64,000 bases of DNA from Brumimicrobium salinarum (GCF_002844555.1 NZ_PJNI01000001.1:372001-436000), one strand, 5' to 3'. Numbered from the stretch's first letter, positions 17,001-25,787 are shown. The notes: generated by a model from the sequence alone, not told the origin. A program made the numbers and translations.

Positions 17001-17979
17001 TATGCGAAAGCATAAAGAAGAACAACTTCAAAAAAATGAACCTTATTGGAAACTTCGAATTGGTATAAACACAGGGCCTGTATCCGCTGGTGTAATCGGT
17101 ACAAAACGCTATGCTTATGATGTATGGGGAAATACTGTGAATCGTGCACAAAGAATGGAACAATTGTGTGAACCTGGAAAAATAGCCATTACCCAAGATA
17201 CGTTTGATCATATTGAACCTTATTTCATTTGTAGAAAAAAAGGAAAAATTAAAGCTAAAAGTGGTGTTAAAATTCTAATGTTCGAAGTTGTTTCAATCAA
17301 ACCTGAGTTATCAATTGATGGTTTGGGAGTTGAACCTAATGAATCTTTTCACAAATTGGTTAATCTACATCATTTTAGTAAAATTAATTACTACAAAGCA
17401 GAGCGATTTATTTTAAGTAAATTAAAAAAAGAACTAAGTCCAAAATTGCATTATCACTCATTTGATCATTCTAAAGATGTAACACGTCAAGCGGAGAGAA
17501 TTGCTATTGGTGAAGGTATTACAGATGAAGATTTATTTTTATTGAAATCAGCAGCATCTTATCACGACGCTGGATTTGTAGAGCAATATGATAAGAATGA
17601 GCCAATTGGTGCGCGGATGGCTGCAGAAATTCTTCCAAAATTTGGTTATACTGAAGCGCACATTCAACGCATAAAGGAGTTGATCTATGTTACGCAGGTT
17701 CCACATAAACCTAAGAATAATTTGGAAGAAATAATTTGCGATGCCGATTTGGATTATCTAGGGAGAGATGATTTTCATGAAATTGCTGATCGACTTCGAA
17801 GAGAATTACGCGAGCATGGAAAAATCGATAGTGATCGAAAATGGGATGAAATGCAAGTAAAATTCTTAACGCAACATCGTTACTTTACCCAAACATCTAT
17901 TCAAACTAGATTAAAGAAAAAGAAGCAAAATCTAGCTGAAATAAAAGAACGATTGGCGCAAGATGATTATATCGATTAG
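14083..17979 (+). CDS. Propeller/Y_Y_Y sensor with class III adenylate cyclase and C-terminal HD domain
   Basis: 1298 residues. Signal peptide (1-24); two-bladed sets of Reg_prop repeats (about 25-700) with typical GLSQSSVTSIVQDQLGALWL, NNLWFGTYNGLTKYN and NGNLWIGTAYGRIFKF; a Y_Y_Y domain (about 705-785); one membrane helix (about 790-812); a coiled coil (820-885); a class III cyclase domain (890-1075); and an HD domain (about 1110-1260). Cyclase metal ligands D900 (MFTDFVGFS) and D944 (TIGDAYM) are present. K940 and D1013 are the pair that selects ATP over GTP, and N1020 and R1024 stabilise the transition state, so it is predicted to make cAMP. The HD part has H1125/H1129 (YHSFDHSKDV), H1161-D1162 and D1220/D1222/D1224. 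Architecture resembles hybrid two-component sensors, but with a cyclase instead of a kinase. Confidence 0.88.
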   Translation: MKYFFIKTFTLYVVIVLSQFSLFGQDHIQFKNYTINDGLSQSSVTSIVQDQLGALWLGTQDGINRFNGKNFQVFNSDQYHKVSNEFIHTAFKDRNNNLWFGTYNGLTKYNPRTVQFSAYKFDNKRRLEIHAITEDRNGNLWIGTAYGRIFKFNTKTANFELIDDQIFDSKIIDIRNQNDQLIFVSEFNGVLMTDYNFTNTIIVKPEVENTDDFLITGLINSPEHDIVITTNRGVFYFDSNLHTFKILNDLFAPLADYKIIDALYLSRDRLFVASENNGLFQVTRQENDSINVLNYTADIFQKGALISNKLNGLFIDNQGSIWITSQRGLSSFNPTFIGFKGVSTSANLQKGLPSQNIWGFAESEDERYLYIAADHGISRFDRKTHIYQHYYLKGELINDATTLSIQLIDANTLLLGTIEGLFELNINPKDETDYFFTKFEHEEHAQRGFDLTYTIVPYLGESQYLIGTKAGVVHFDYADKSFNYLFHNPEESNTIGTGPCRLIFKDSTDYYVSPSSGGLYKIIDDAGKLSATSNHDFSILKTITNDYFSDVFIENNTQYWFGTMGDGLIHFNRDTKTTKKYTKSDGLPNNVVYGVESTQNDPMYLWLSTNKGVSAFNIQTKAFHNFTEKDGLMSNELNLGASFVSKAKEVYFGGIQGFNYIQPEQAFEINRNIHVYFSGIEVENEPVFPEKDGILSQSIAYTDKIKLPYTQRSLKLNFFANDLTHPERIEYKYVMSGDDQVEEELGYSNELRFTSIAPGNYELKIYARISNGNWNKYPARLIITVERPFWLKWWFYAIIICFIALVVLIRVRTRMDKERRLQVRLEMKIAERTRELRKKNEQIQQQKERLLKQTKELESERVKTERLLNNILPKETASQLKKDGRSAARAFNKVSIMFTDFVGFSKIAEEMSAKDLVSILDMHFRQFDRIIEKNDLEKIKTIGDAYMCAGGVPIRNKTNPIHTTLAAVQIKDYMRKHKEEQLQKNEPYWKLRIGINTGPVSAGVIGTKRYAYDVWGNTVNRAQRMEQLCEPGKIAITQDTFDHIEPYFICRKKGKIKAKSGVKILMFEVVSIKPELSIDGLGVEPNESFHKLVNLHHFSKINYYKAERFILSKLKKELSPKLHYHSFDHSKDVTRQAERIAIGEGITDEDLFLLKSAASYHDAGFVEQYDKNEPIGARMAAEILPKFGYTEAHIQRIKELIYVTQVPHKPKNNLEEIICDADLDYLGRDDFHEIADRLRRELREHGKIDSDRKWDEMQVKFLTQHRYFTQTSIQTRLKKKKQNLAEIKERLAQDDYID

Positions 17980-18106
17980 AAATTTGTGTTTAATGTGTTT
18001 TTACAATCTGAATATTTAAACGTAATAAGAATTAAAATGTACTGTAAACAAATTTAGGTGCTCAATTTAAGCGATTATTAGGTTTGTGAATAGGATTGAT
18101 ACAAAC

Positions 18107-18139
18107 AAAAAAAGACGCCTTTTAAAGACGTCTTTTTTT
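18107..18139. terminator. Bidirectional terminator between the cyclase and universal stress protein genes
   Basis: Arms AAAAAAAGACG (18107-18117) and CGTCTTTTTTT (18129-18139) pair perfectly with an 11-base loop; each strand ends in a T-run. It separates two convergent genes. Confidence 0.9.
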
Positions 18140-18156
18140 AAATTATAATTTAACTA

Positions 18157-18978
18157 TTATGAAAATAAAATGCTACTTCCATACGGTGTATCAATCGGAT
18201 TAACCACTAAAGTAGCGATTTCAGCATCATTGGTAATCATATATTGTTCATAGTTAGAACCAAATCCACCTAAATAATTACTTTTATTCTGATTCATTAT
18301 TGCAATTAAATCAGCATCTTTTTCAACAGCTAATTTGACAACTTCTTTATCAAATCCGCTACTTGGCGCTAAAGTGGCTGTCATTTCGATATTTCTCTCT
18401 TCAAAAAATCTCTTAGAAAATAAGATGTTAGCCGATACTTTGTTTTTTAAGAATTCGTCTGTTTCATTGGGTGTGATAACATGAACTCTTGATTTAAAGT
18501 ATTTTGCCATAGATGCAACAATAGCTAATTTTTGCTTTGTTTCTTTATGCAAATCTAGTGGAACAACAATATCATCGTATCCTGAATCACCAATTGGTTT
18601 TTGTTGAACGATAATAAAAGGAACAGTCGAATGAGTAATTACCTTTAAAGCATGAGATCCTGAAATATGTTGCCAACCAGAAGCTCCATGCGTTCCCATA
18701 AAAATTAATTCTGCGTGGTGCTCTGCAGCAAAATCACCAATATCTTCAAAGATATTTCCTACTCTAACTTTTGGAACTAACGTAATATTCGCAGTTTCTT
18801 GATTCTCTATTATTTCTTTTAGTTTATTTTCTGCCGTTTCAATTTCCTTATTTTTGGAAACAACGTGAAGTACATAAATTTTTGCATTAACTACTTTTGC
18901 TGTTGTAATTGCATGATTTAAAGCGCAATTAGCTACTTCTGAAAAGTCGTGAGGTACGATAAAACTTTTGTCGGACAT
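18157..18978 (-). CDS. Universal stress protein with two UspA domains
   Basis: 273 residues from the ATG at 18976-18978. The open frame continues to a TTG at 19038, but that part overlaps the promoter. Two tandem UspA folds: domain one (about 1-140) begins SFIVPHDFSEVANCALNHAI and has LIFMGTHGASGWQHISGSHA, the ATP/phosphate-binding G-2xG-9xG region; domain two (about 150-270) is more diverged, with DDIVVPLDLHKETKQKLAIV and ADLIAIMNQN. Such proteins bind nucleotides and help survival under stress; a specific activity cannot be assigned. Transcribed alone. Confidence 0.92.
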   Translation of the reverse strand: MSDKSFIVPHDFSEVANCALNHAITTAKVVNAKIYVLHVVSKNKEIETAENKLKEIIENQETANITLVPKVRVGNIFEDIGDFAAEHHAELIFMGTHGASGWQHISGSHALKVITHSTVPFIIVQQKPIGDSGYDDIVVPLDLHKETKQKLAIVASMAKYFKSRVHVITPNETDEFLKNKVSANILFSKRFFEERNIEMTATLAPSSGFDKEVVKLAVEKDADLIAIMNQNKSNYLGGFGSNYEQYMITNDAEIATLVVNPIDTPYGSSILFS

Positions 18979-19006
18979 AATTAGTATATGGTTTATATAG
19001 TTTCTG

Positions 19007-19039
19007 CAAAAATAGCAAATGTTTTTAAGCAGATTCAAA
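19007..19039 (-). promoter_or_regulatory. Promoter of the universal stress protein gene
   Basis: On the minus strand TTTG (19039-19036), a 21-base spacer and TATTTTTG (19014-19007): a complete Bacteroidota primary-sigma promoter and the best one in the window. It also decides the start codon, because the longer open frame would begin upstream of the transcription start. Confidence 0.8.
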
Positions 19040-19322
19040 TTAACAATCTAATATAGATAAAATATTTTAAATATGCTTAATGTTAGTGAGTTAAATCAAT
19101 TCTAAACGGATTTTAAAAGTCCAAAGTTTTTGATTAATACATAATCACACCGTATCATAATTTGTTTAAAACCATGTAATTTTTTGAGTGTGAAGTAATT
19201 TTGGATCAAGACTAATTGTTGAGGATTAAGCATAAAAGTGATTAAAACCACTCCCTCCCCAACTTTTGAGACTGATCCCATAGTCTTAAATCATCAATGG
19301 ATGAGGTCTAGAATAGAAATAA
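19040..19322. other. Intergenic gap without recognisable features
   Basis: Between the universal stress protein gene and tRNA-Cys. No open frame with coding character and no repeat found; only a short GACT/AGTC dyad near 19270-19285. Confidence 0.5.
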
Positions 19323-19352
19323 AAAAACCTCAATTTTAAAATTGAGGTTTTT
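19323..19352. terminator. Perfect palindromic terminator after tRNA-Cys
   Basis: A 30-base perfect palindrome with A-run and T-run ends (AAAAACCTCAATTTT followed by its complement) starts two bases beyond the 3' end of the tRNA on the minus strand. It can act in both directions. Confidence 0.85.
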
Positions 19353-19354
19353 AG

Positions 19355-19425
19355 AGGTCCCGAGCAGATTCGAACTGCTGTAGATGGTTTTGCAGACCAC
19401 TGCCTAGCCACTCGGCCACAGGACC
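19355..19425 (-). tRNA. tRNA-Cys (anticodon GCA)
   Basis: A 71-base cloverleaf on the minus strand. The acceptor stem GGTCCTG pairs with CGGGACC (one G-T wobble); the D-arm region is GCCGAGTGGCTAGGC; the anticodon loop in GGTCTGCAAAACC gives GCA; the T-arm is AGCAGTTCGAATCTGCT. The discriminator base is T (U73), the identity base of tRNA-Cys. CCA is not encoded. It lies between an isolated terminator and folB. Confidence 0.95.
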
Positions 19426-19499
19426 CTTTTTAGAAGAATGCAAATATAATAAATTATTTCTGTTCAATAGAATTTATACAGAAACAATTTTGTTCTATT

Positions 19500-19856
19500 T
19501 TATTCTTCAATGATAATGGCCACATCATCAACATCACCGCCTATGGGTGGTGTATGTTTAATAATTTTAACTTTTGAAGACTGTATGCCTTTAATTTCTT
19601 GTTTCAAGCGCTTTATTATTCGATGCCCAACATGTTCTATTAATTTAGAACGTATATCCATTTCAGATTTCACTATTGCATTAATAGAAACATAATCGAC
19701 AGTATCTTTTAATTCGTCACTTTTAAAGGATTTTTCAAAATTGGTAACGATCGAAACATTAACAGTATAATGGCCTCCAATTTTTTCTTCTTCAACTAAA
19801 CATCCATGAAAAGAATAACATTTAATTCCATTTACTTCTATTGTATGTTTGGCCAT
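19500..19856 (-). CDS. folB: Dihydroneopterin aldolase
   Basis: 118 residues. FolB cleaves dihydroneopterin to 6-hydroxymethyl-dihydropterin and glycolaldehyde in folate synthesis. Signatures: IEVNGIKCYSFHGCLVEEEK at the N terminus (the family's GxxGVxxxE region in a Bacteroidota form), DTVDYVSINAIVKSEM, LIEHVGHRIIKRL with the conserved glutamate-histidine, and KHTPPIGGDVDDVAI near the end with the catalytic-loop lysine. The start lies two bases after the gltX stop, so the two are co-transcribed from the gltX promoter. Confidence 0.92.
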   Translation of the reverse strand: MAKHTIEVNGIKCYSFHGCLVEEEKIGGHYTVNVSIVTNFEKSFKSDELKDTVDYVSINAIVKSEMDIRSKLIEHVGHRIIKRLKQEIKGIQSSKVKIIKHTPPIGGDVDDVAIIIEE

Positions 19857-19858
19857 AT

Positions 19859-21391
19859 TTATTCTTTTAAAGCTTGAATTTTTGATGTGTTTTGTTCCAT
19901 TCTAATTAAGGTTTCACTTTTACCAAGTAATGCTGTTATCTCAAACATACTCGGTCCCATTCCTTTACCTGTAATCACTAACCTAAACAAAGGCAGAACT
20001 TTACCAATGCCTAATTCCTTTTCAGCAATAAATGACTTAAATTCTTTTTCAATTGTAGAGGCTTCAAAGTCTGAAATTTCGGATAAAACCGCTTGCCATT
20101 CCGTCATTAACGTTACAGCGTTTTCCTTCCATTTTTTACGAACTGTTTTTTCATCAAATTCTGTTGGGTTTGCAAATAAATAATTACCTTCTTCGTAAAT
20201 ATCTTTGATGAACGTTGAACGTTCTTTCATTAATTCGCATGCTTTTGATAAATATGTATTGGTTATATCTTTCAAAGGTTGTCCAATTTCCTCTTTAAGC
20301 AATTCCGCTAAAATATCATTTTCTGTAGCCCTCAAATATTGTTGTTGGAACCAATTTGTTTTATTAGCATCGAATTTTGCTCCAGCTTTACTTACCCTTT
20401 CCAATGTAAAGGCCTCAATCATTTCTTCAATAGAAAATATTTCCTGTGTTGTTCCAGGGTTCCACCCCAAAAAGGCTAACATGTTAATAAATGCTCCTGA
20501 AAAATAACCGTTTTCTCTGTAGCCTGAATATTTTTCACCTTCTTTGGTATGCCAATCAATTGGAAATACCGGAAATCCTAAACGATCACCATCTCTTTTA
20601 GATAATTTTCCATTTCCATCGGGTCTTAATAAGAGTGGACAATGCGCAAAACTGGGTGCTTTCCATTCAAAAGCTTCGTATAACAATACATGTAATGGTG
20701 CAGAAGGCAACCACTCCTCTCCCCTAATTACATGTGTGATTTTCATGGTGTGATCATCTACTATATTTGCTAAATGATAGGTGGGCATCCCATCACTTTT
20801 GTAAAGCACTTTGTCGTCCAAATTATTTGTGTTTACAACTACCCAACCACGAATCTTATCTTCAAAACGAACATCTCTATTTCTTGGCATTTTAAAACGA
20901 ATAACATAAGGGTCTCCGTTTTCAAGCCTTTTTTTAACTTCATCTTCAGGTAAAGTAAGCGAATTTTGCATCGAAGTTCGCGTTACTGAATTATATTGCC
21001 AGTTTGGCATTTTCATTTTTTGTGCCTGCTTTCGTACTGCATCAAGTTCTTCAGAAGTATCAAATGCATAATAAGCTTTTCCGTTTTCAATTAACTTTTC
21101 TGCGTATGGTTTGTACATTTCCTTACGTTCAGATTGTTTATACGGACCATATTCCCCGCCATAGCCGGGACCTTCATCTGGCGTTATTCCACACCATTTT
21201 AAAGCTTCCATTATATATGCTTCAGCACCTTCCACATATCTTGTTTGATCGGTATCTTCAATACGGATAATGAACGTACCGTTGTTCTTTTTTGCAAATA
21301 AATAATTGTATAAAGCTGTTCGAACTCCACCCATGTGCAATGGTCCTGTTGGTGATGGAGCAAATCTTACGCGTACTGAGTTATCTGACAT
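19859..21391 (-). CDS. gltX: Glutamyl-tRNA synthetase
   Basis: 510 residues, class I aminoacyl-tRNA synthetase that charges tRNA-Glu. HIGH-type motif in RFAPSPTGPLHMGGVRTALY, KMSKS-type motif in GNGKLSKRDGDRLG, and IRIEDTDQTRYVEGAEAYI and HVIRGEEWLPSAPLHVLLY are diagnostic. The C-terminal anticodon-binding helical domain (from about 350) is present. A bacterial GluRS of normal length; nothing suggests a glutaminyl form. Start codon follows a -7 element by 20 bases. Confidence 0.97.
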   Translation of the reverse strand: MSDNSVRVRFAPSPTGPLHMGGVRTALYNYLFAKKNNGTFIIRIEDTDQTRYVEGAEAYIMEALKWCGITPDEGPGYGGEYGPYKQSERKEMYKPYAEKLIENGKAYYAFDTSEELDAVRKQAQKMKMPNWQYNSVTRTSMQNSLTLPEDEVKKRLENGDPYVIRFKMPRNRDVRFEDKIRGWVVVNTNNLDDKVLYKSDGMPTYHLANIVDDHTMKITHVIRGEEWLPSAPLHVLLYEAFEWKAPSFAHCPLLLRPDGNGKLSKRDGDRLGFPVFPIDWHTKEGEKYSGYRENGYFSGAFINMLAFLGWNPGTTQEIFSIEEMIEAFTLERVSKAGAKFDANKTNWFQQQYLRATENDILAELLKEEIGQPLKDITNTYLSKACELMKERSTFIKDIYEEGNYLFANPTEFDEKTVRKKWKENAVTLMTEWQAVLSEISDFEASTIEKEFKSFIAEKELGIGKVLPLFRLVITGKGMGPSMFEITALLGKSETLIRMEQNTSKIQALKE

Positions 21392-21410
21392 ATTTTTCCA
21401 AATTTTTGAG

Positions 21411-21418
21411 CAAAGATA
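21411..21418 (-). promoter_or_regulatory. -7 element of gltX-folB
   Basis: Minus strand TATCTTTG matches TAnnTTTG; predicted leader about 14 bases. No -33 TTG at usual spacing. Confidence 0.55.
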
Positions 21419-21567
21419 ATTGATTCCCTTTCCTTTTCTATTATGAGAAGTAAAATATTACTTTTTTGTGTATAAGTATGTATATTAATCAATCTTTTTA
21501 CCGTTTCATCTTTTATTAGTGTTGCTTTTTGTAATTTTAAGTAAAATATCAATTCATCTGTTATTCA

Positions 21568-24500
21568 ATGGGAACTTATACTGATTTAATAAACCAAGTA
21601 GATGCTTTTATTCGCAAATACTATAAGAATTTAATGCTTAAAGGAATACTCCTTTTTGGTATCATCTTTCTTTTCTCTTTCCTTATTGTTGCTGGTTTAG
21701 AATTCATAGGAAGATTCAACTCTATTGTTAGGGGAATTTTATTTTTCACGTTTATAGGATTAAATTTTGCAGTTTTTTTAAAATATCTTCTTATTCCAGC
21801 ACTTAAATTGTTCGCTTTAGGAAAAAGGATTGATCGATATCAGGCAGCAAAAATTATAGGTAACTTTTTTCCTGAAATTAATGATCGTTTATTAAACACC
21901 CTTCAATTACATGATTTATCAAAAAAGCAAACGAAAAATATTTCTTTATTACAAGCTAGTATAAATCAAAATGCTACACAGTTAAATACCTTAACTTTTG
22001 CTTCAGCGATCGATTATTCGCAAAATAAGATTTTTTTAAAATATTTTATTCCTATTCTATTAACCGCTATAATGATTGGTATTGCCATACCGAATTTTTT
22101 CTCAGATAGTTCAAAAAGACTTTTTCAATACAATACTGTTTTTGAAATCGCACCTGATTTTTCTTTTGAATTACAGAATGAATCTTTGACCATTCAAGAG
22201 GGTGAATCTTTAGATATAAATCTCACCTTGATTCCTCAACCTGGAAAGGCTATTCCAGATCGTGTTTATTTAGTGAGTGACGAGGGAACATTTCTCATGA
22301 ACAAAACTAATACAAGTTCTGCAGCTTATACCTTTAAAAATTTAAATAGCAATGTTGACTTTCACTTTAAAGCTGGTTCTGCTCAATCTAATACCTATAC
22401 AATTGATGTATTAAAAAAATCACTTATTGGACACTTAGCGGTGGAATTAGATTATCCCGATTATTTGAATCGTAAAAATGAGTCTATTGATAATCCTGGT
22501 GATTTAATTATTCCTGAGGGAACACAATTAATTTGGAATGGGCTTGCAAAAAACACCAAACAAATTGAAGTTGTTTTACCTGATACCAACATTGTTTTTA
22601 ATACTTCGGGATTCAAATTTAATCACACCGCTGTAAAAAGTGAACAGTTGTTTTATGTTTTATCTCATCAAGAGTTATTCACTAAAGATACCAATAGATA
22701 CGCCATCGAAGTTATTAAGGATAAACACCCTCAAATAGCTGTTACTAAAACAAAGGATTCTATTATCGATCAAAAACTTTATTTTTCTGGAAAAGTTAGC
22801 GATGATTACGGCTTAAATAGGGTTGTTTTTACATATATCATTGAAGACAAAAGCGGAAATAAGAGAAAAGAAAACATACAAGTTCCTGGAATAACACATC
22901 AGGAATCCACCTTTTCAATGACCTTTAATATTAAAGATCTTGATTTAAAACTTGAAGATAGACTCACCTATTTTTTCACTGTATACGATAATGATGGAGT
23001 TAATGGTTCAAAATCTACCCGTTCTAATGTGTTTCAATATGTTAGTCCTAGTTTAGAAGAACTAAATGAAGAGCGTTCTAACGAGAAGGAAAATACCAAA
23101 AAAGATTTGAAAGAATTGATTAGAGAGAGTCAGGAATTTAAAGAAGAACTGACCCGTTTAAAAAAGGAAATTGCCAATTCCAAATCTAATTCTTGGCAAC
23201 AGCAAAAGCAAGTAGAACAATTGCAATCTCAACAAAAATCTCTAGAATCCAAAATTAAAGAGATGAAAGAGAAGATGCAAAACTCCTTTGAGAATAAGAT
23301 GAAATTAAGTCCAATGGATGAAAAGCTACAAGAGAAACAAAAACAATTGGAGGAGCTGCTTGATAATGTTATGGATGATGAGTTAAAAGACTTATTGAAA
23401 GAGCTAGAAGAAATGATGAAGCAAAATGAAAATAAAGACATGCTTCAAAAAATGGAGGATAGTGAAATGTCTGCGGAAGATATGGAGCGTCAACTCGATA
23501 GAACCATGGAAATGCTTAAAAAAATGGATGTTGAAGAACGCGTAGAAGACCTTCAAAAATCTTTGGAACAGTTATCTGAAAAGCAAGATAATTTAAGAGA
23601 TGATTTAAAGGACGGTTTGGATACTCAGGAAGGAAAAGACAAACAGAAAGCTTTAAATAAAGATTTTGAGAAACTTCAAAAAGATTTAAAAGAAATGCTC
23701 GATAAAAACAGCGAATTAAAACGTCCTTTCTCATTTGATGATATGGATAAAATGAGTAACGAAATAAATGAAGAAATGCAAGATGCAGAACAAGAATTAG
23801 GTGATGGAAATTCTGAAGATGCACAAGAGAGTCAAAAAAATGCTAGTGAAAAAATGAAAGAAAGTGCCTCTCAGTTACAAGCACAAATGCAACAGAGTCA
23901 ACAAAAACAAGATGGAGAAGATTTACAGGCTATGCGTGCTTTACTTGAAAATTTATTGCGTCTAAGTTTTAATCAAGAACAAAACATGTTGTTTTTTAAA
24001 GATGTCGATCGTTTTGATCCAATGTTTGTTGCTTATGGTAAAGAACAACGTGCCATTATCGATAACCTTAAACCTATTAAAGATAGTTTAAGAGCTTTAG
24101 CTGATCGTGTTCCAAAGGTTTCCTCTTTCATTTCGCAAGAATTAAAAGAAATCGAAAAGCAATATAAATACATACCTACCCATATTGGAGAACGTGAGAA
24201 ACGTCAACTTAATACCAAGCAACAATTTGCAATGACGGGTTTAAATAACTTAGCTTTATTCTTAAATGAATCTTTGCAGGAGGCTCAGCAGAACATGAAA
24301 AACCAACAATCAGGCAAAGGTTCATGTAGTAAGCCGGGACAAGGTAAACCAGGTAAAGGACAAACTGGAGATATGGAAGGAATGAAAGAAATGATCAAAA
24401 AACAATTAGAGCAAATGAAAAAAGGTAAGCAACCTGGTGGCTCTCAACCTGGGGAAAAGCCGGGTCAAAAGCCAGGTCAAAAACCTGGTGGAATCCTTCC

Positions 24501-24927
24501 TATGAATGCTCAACAAGCTGCGAAGATGGCAGCTCAACAAAGTGCGTTACAAAAGAAACTTCAAGAGCTTCGTGAACAAATGAATAAAGATGGAAGTGGT
24601 GATGGAAATAAACTTAACGATCTAATTAAAGAATTAGAACAACAAGAAGAGGATCTCATTAATAAGAACTGGAATGCTGATTTAATTCAACGTCAACAAA
24701 AAATTCTAACCCGACTTTTAGAAAGCGAAAAAGCCATGCAAGAACGCGGTTTAGATGATCAACGTGAAAGTAAAACAGGAAAAGATGTGGATTATGGTAA
24801 CCAAATTGATTTTTTGGAGTATAAGAAACAGAAAGAAAAACAGATTGAATTATTACGTACACTAGATCCGTCATTTAGTAAGTATTACAGAGATAAAGCG
24901 AACCTCTATTTCTTAAATGTTAATTAA
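21568..24927 (+). CDS. DUF4175-family membrane protein with long coiled coil
   Basis: 1119 residues. Three hydrophobic helices near the N terminus (about 24-46, 50-75 and 153-172: LKGILLFGIIFLFSFLIVAG, GILFFTFIGLNFAVFLKYLL, YFIPILLTAIMIGIAIP) are followed by beta-rich exported segments (about 200-490, several Ig-like pieces such as VSDDYGLNRVVFTYII), then a very long E/K/Q/D-rich coiled coil (about 495-810) and a low-complexity G/P/K/Q stretch (about 910-980, PGQKPGQKPGG). The family is conserved in Bacteroidota; its function is unknown to me. It heads a rightward cluster with an RsbW-like ATPase, ybeY and mnmG. Confidence 0.85.
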   Translation: MGTYTDLINQVDAFIRKYYKNLMLKGILLFGIIFLFSFLIVAGLEFIGRFNSIVRGILFFTFIGLNFAVFLKYLLIPALKLFALGKRIDRYQAAKIIGNFFPEINDRLLNTLQLHDLSKKQTKNISLLQASINQNATQLNTLTFASAIDYSQNKIFLKYFIPILLTAIMIGIAIPNFFSDSSKRLFQYNTVFEIAPDFSFELQNESLTIQEGESLDINLTLIPQPGKAIPDRVYLVSDEGTFLMNKTNTSSAAYTFKNLNSNVDFHFKAGSAQSNTYTIDVLKKSLIGHLAVELDYPDYLNRKNESIDNPGDLIIPEGTQLIWNGLAKNTKQIEVVLPDTNIVFNTSGFKFNHTAVKSEQLFYVLSHQELFTKDTNRYAIEVIKDKHPQIAVTKTKDSIIDQKLYFSGKVSDDYGLNRVVFTYIIEDKSGNKRKENIQVPGITHQESTFSMTFNIKDLDLKLEDRLTYFFTVYDNDGVNGSKSTRSNVFQYVSPSLEELNEERSNEKENTKKDLKELIRESQEFKEELTRLKKEIANSKSNSWQQQKQVEQLQSQQKSLESKIKEMKEKMQNSFENKMKLSPMDEKLQEKQKQLEELLDNVMDDELKDLLKELEEMMKQNENKDMLQKMEDSEMSAEDMERQLDRTMEMLKKMDVEERVEDLQKSLEQLSEKQDNLRDDLKDGLDTQEGKDKQKALNKDFEKLQKDLKEMLDKNSELKRPFSFDDMDKMSNEINEEMQDAEQELGDGNSEDAQESQKNASEKMKESASQLQAQMQQSQQKQDGEDLQAMRALLENLLRLSFNQEQNMLFFKDVDRFDPMFVAYGKEQRAIIDNLKPIKDSLRALADRVPKVSSFISQELKEIEKQYKYIPTHIGEREKRQLNTKQQFAMTGLNNLALFLNESLQEAQQNMKNQQSGKGSCSKPGQGKPGKGQTGDMEGMKEMIKKQLEQMKKGKQPGGSQPGEKPGQKPGQKPGGILPMNAQQAAKMAAQQSALQKKLQELREQMNKDGSGDGNKLNDLIKELEQQEEDLINKNWNADLIQRQQKILTRLLESEKAMQERGLDDQRESKTGKDVDYGNQIDFLEYKKQKEKQIELLRTLDPSFSKYYRDKANLYFLNVN

Positions 24928-24966
24928 CTATTTGGTACAAATTCATTCTTTTAGAACTTAGTTTTA

Positions 24967-25386
24967 ATGGAGACAAATTATAAAAACGCAGCGTCCGTTA
25001 CATTTCCTTCGGACCCCAAAAATTTAAGGATAGCCGAATCATTAATCGATGATGTTTGTCATGCGCATAATATTCATGAAGATCATTATGGTAATATTTT
25101 AATTGCCGTAACAGAGGCTGTTAATAATGCCATTTTTCACGGCAACTTGAATGACGTACAGAAATCAGTTTCTGTAGATTCTAAAATAGAAAACAATCAA
25201 TTACAATTTATTATTTCTGATTCTGGACTTGGGTTTGATTATCATAATTTACCTGATCCTACAGCACCAGAGAATATAGAAAAAGAAACCGGTCGTGGAA
25301 TTTTTCTTATGAAATCCTTAGCTGATAAAGTTGAGTTTAAAAATAATGGAGCTAAAGTGCTTCTTACCTTTACCATTGGCAAATGA
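24967..25386 (+). CDS. RsbW-like serine kinase / anti-sigma ATP-binding protein
   Basis: 139 residues, essentially one HATPase_c_2 domain of the GHKL fold. N-box in IAVTEAVNNAIFHGN, G1-box-like ISDSGLGFDYHNLP and G2 in ETGRGIFLMKSLADKV. In Firmicutes such proteins phosphorylate anti-anti-sigma factors and bind sigma factors; in Bacteroidota they sit in this conserved cluster with no adjacent sigma factor, so the partner is unknown. It ends four bases inside ybeY (25383-25386), so the two are translationally coupled. Confidence 0.9.
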   Translation: METNYKNAASVTFPSDPKNLRIAESLIDDVCHAHNIHEDHYGNILIAVTEAVNNAIFHGNLNDVQKSVSVDSKIENNQLQFIISDSGLGFDYHNLPDPTAPENIEKETGRGIFLMKSLADKVEFKNNGAKVLLTFTIGK

Positions 25387-25787
25387 TTGAATTAGAGTTT
25401 GTAGACGTACCAAATCTAAATTTAAACTTTGTCCATAAATGGATTAGTGAAGTGTTGAAAAATGAGAACAAACAAGAAGGAATTATTTCTCTAGTTTTTG
25501 GTTCAGACGACTGGTTGCTGGCCAAAAATGTTGAGTTTCTTCAACATGATTTTTACACGGATATAATCACCTTTGATTATTGTGAAGGTGATTTTGTTAG
25601 TGGAGATTTATTAATTAGTGTTGATAGAGTTAACGACAATGCTAATATTTTTAATGTTTCACGTGAAACAGAGTTGAATCGTGTAATCATTCATGGTATT
25701 CTTCATTTATGTGGATATGGTGATAAATCTGATTTAGAAATTGACATTATGAGAAGCAAAGAAGATTATTATTTGTCACTGTTGTAA
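25383..25787 (+). CDS. ybeY: Endoribonuclease YbeY (rRNA maturation factor)
   Basis: 134 residues of the UPF0054 family, a metal-dependent RNase for 16S rRNA 3' maturation and ribosome quality control. The core motif is NRVIIHGILHLCGYGDKSDL: two zinc-ligand histidines are present, but the third, usually H in GYDH, is replaced (GYGDK), as in other Bacteroidota homologues as I recall them. DIITFDYCEGDFVSGDLLIS is the conserved middle. The gene contains a perfect parS site at 25655-25670, read as NVSRET. Confidence 0.92.
   Translation: MIELEFVDVPNLNLNFVHKWISEVLKNENKQEGIISLVFGSDDWLLAKNVEFLQHDFYTDIITFDYCEGDFVSGDLLISVDRVNDNANIFNVSRETELNRVIIHGILHLCGYGDKSDLEIDIMRSKEDYYLSLL
25655..25670. promoter_or_regulatory. 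parS: parS site 1 (TGTTTCACGTGAAACA)
   Basis: Perfect 16-base palindrome identical to the bacterial ParB-binding consensus TGTTnCACGTGAAACA. It lies inside ybeY, as intragenic chromosomal parS sites often do. Confidence 0.85.
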
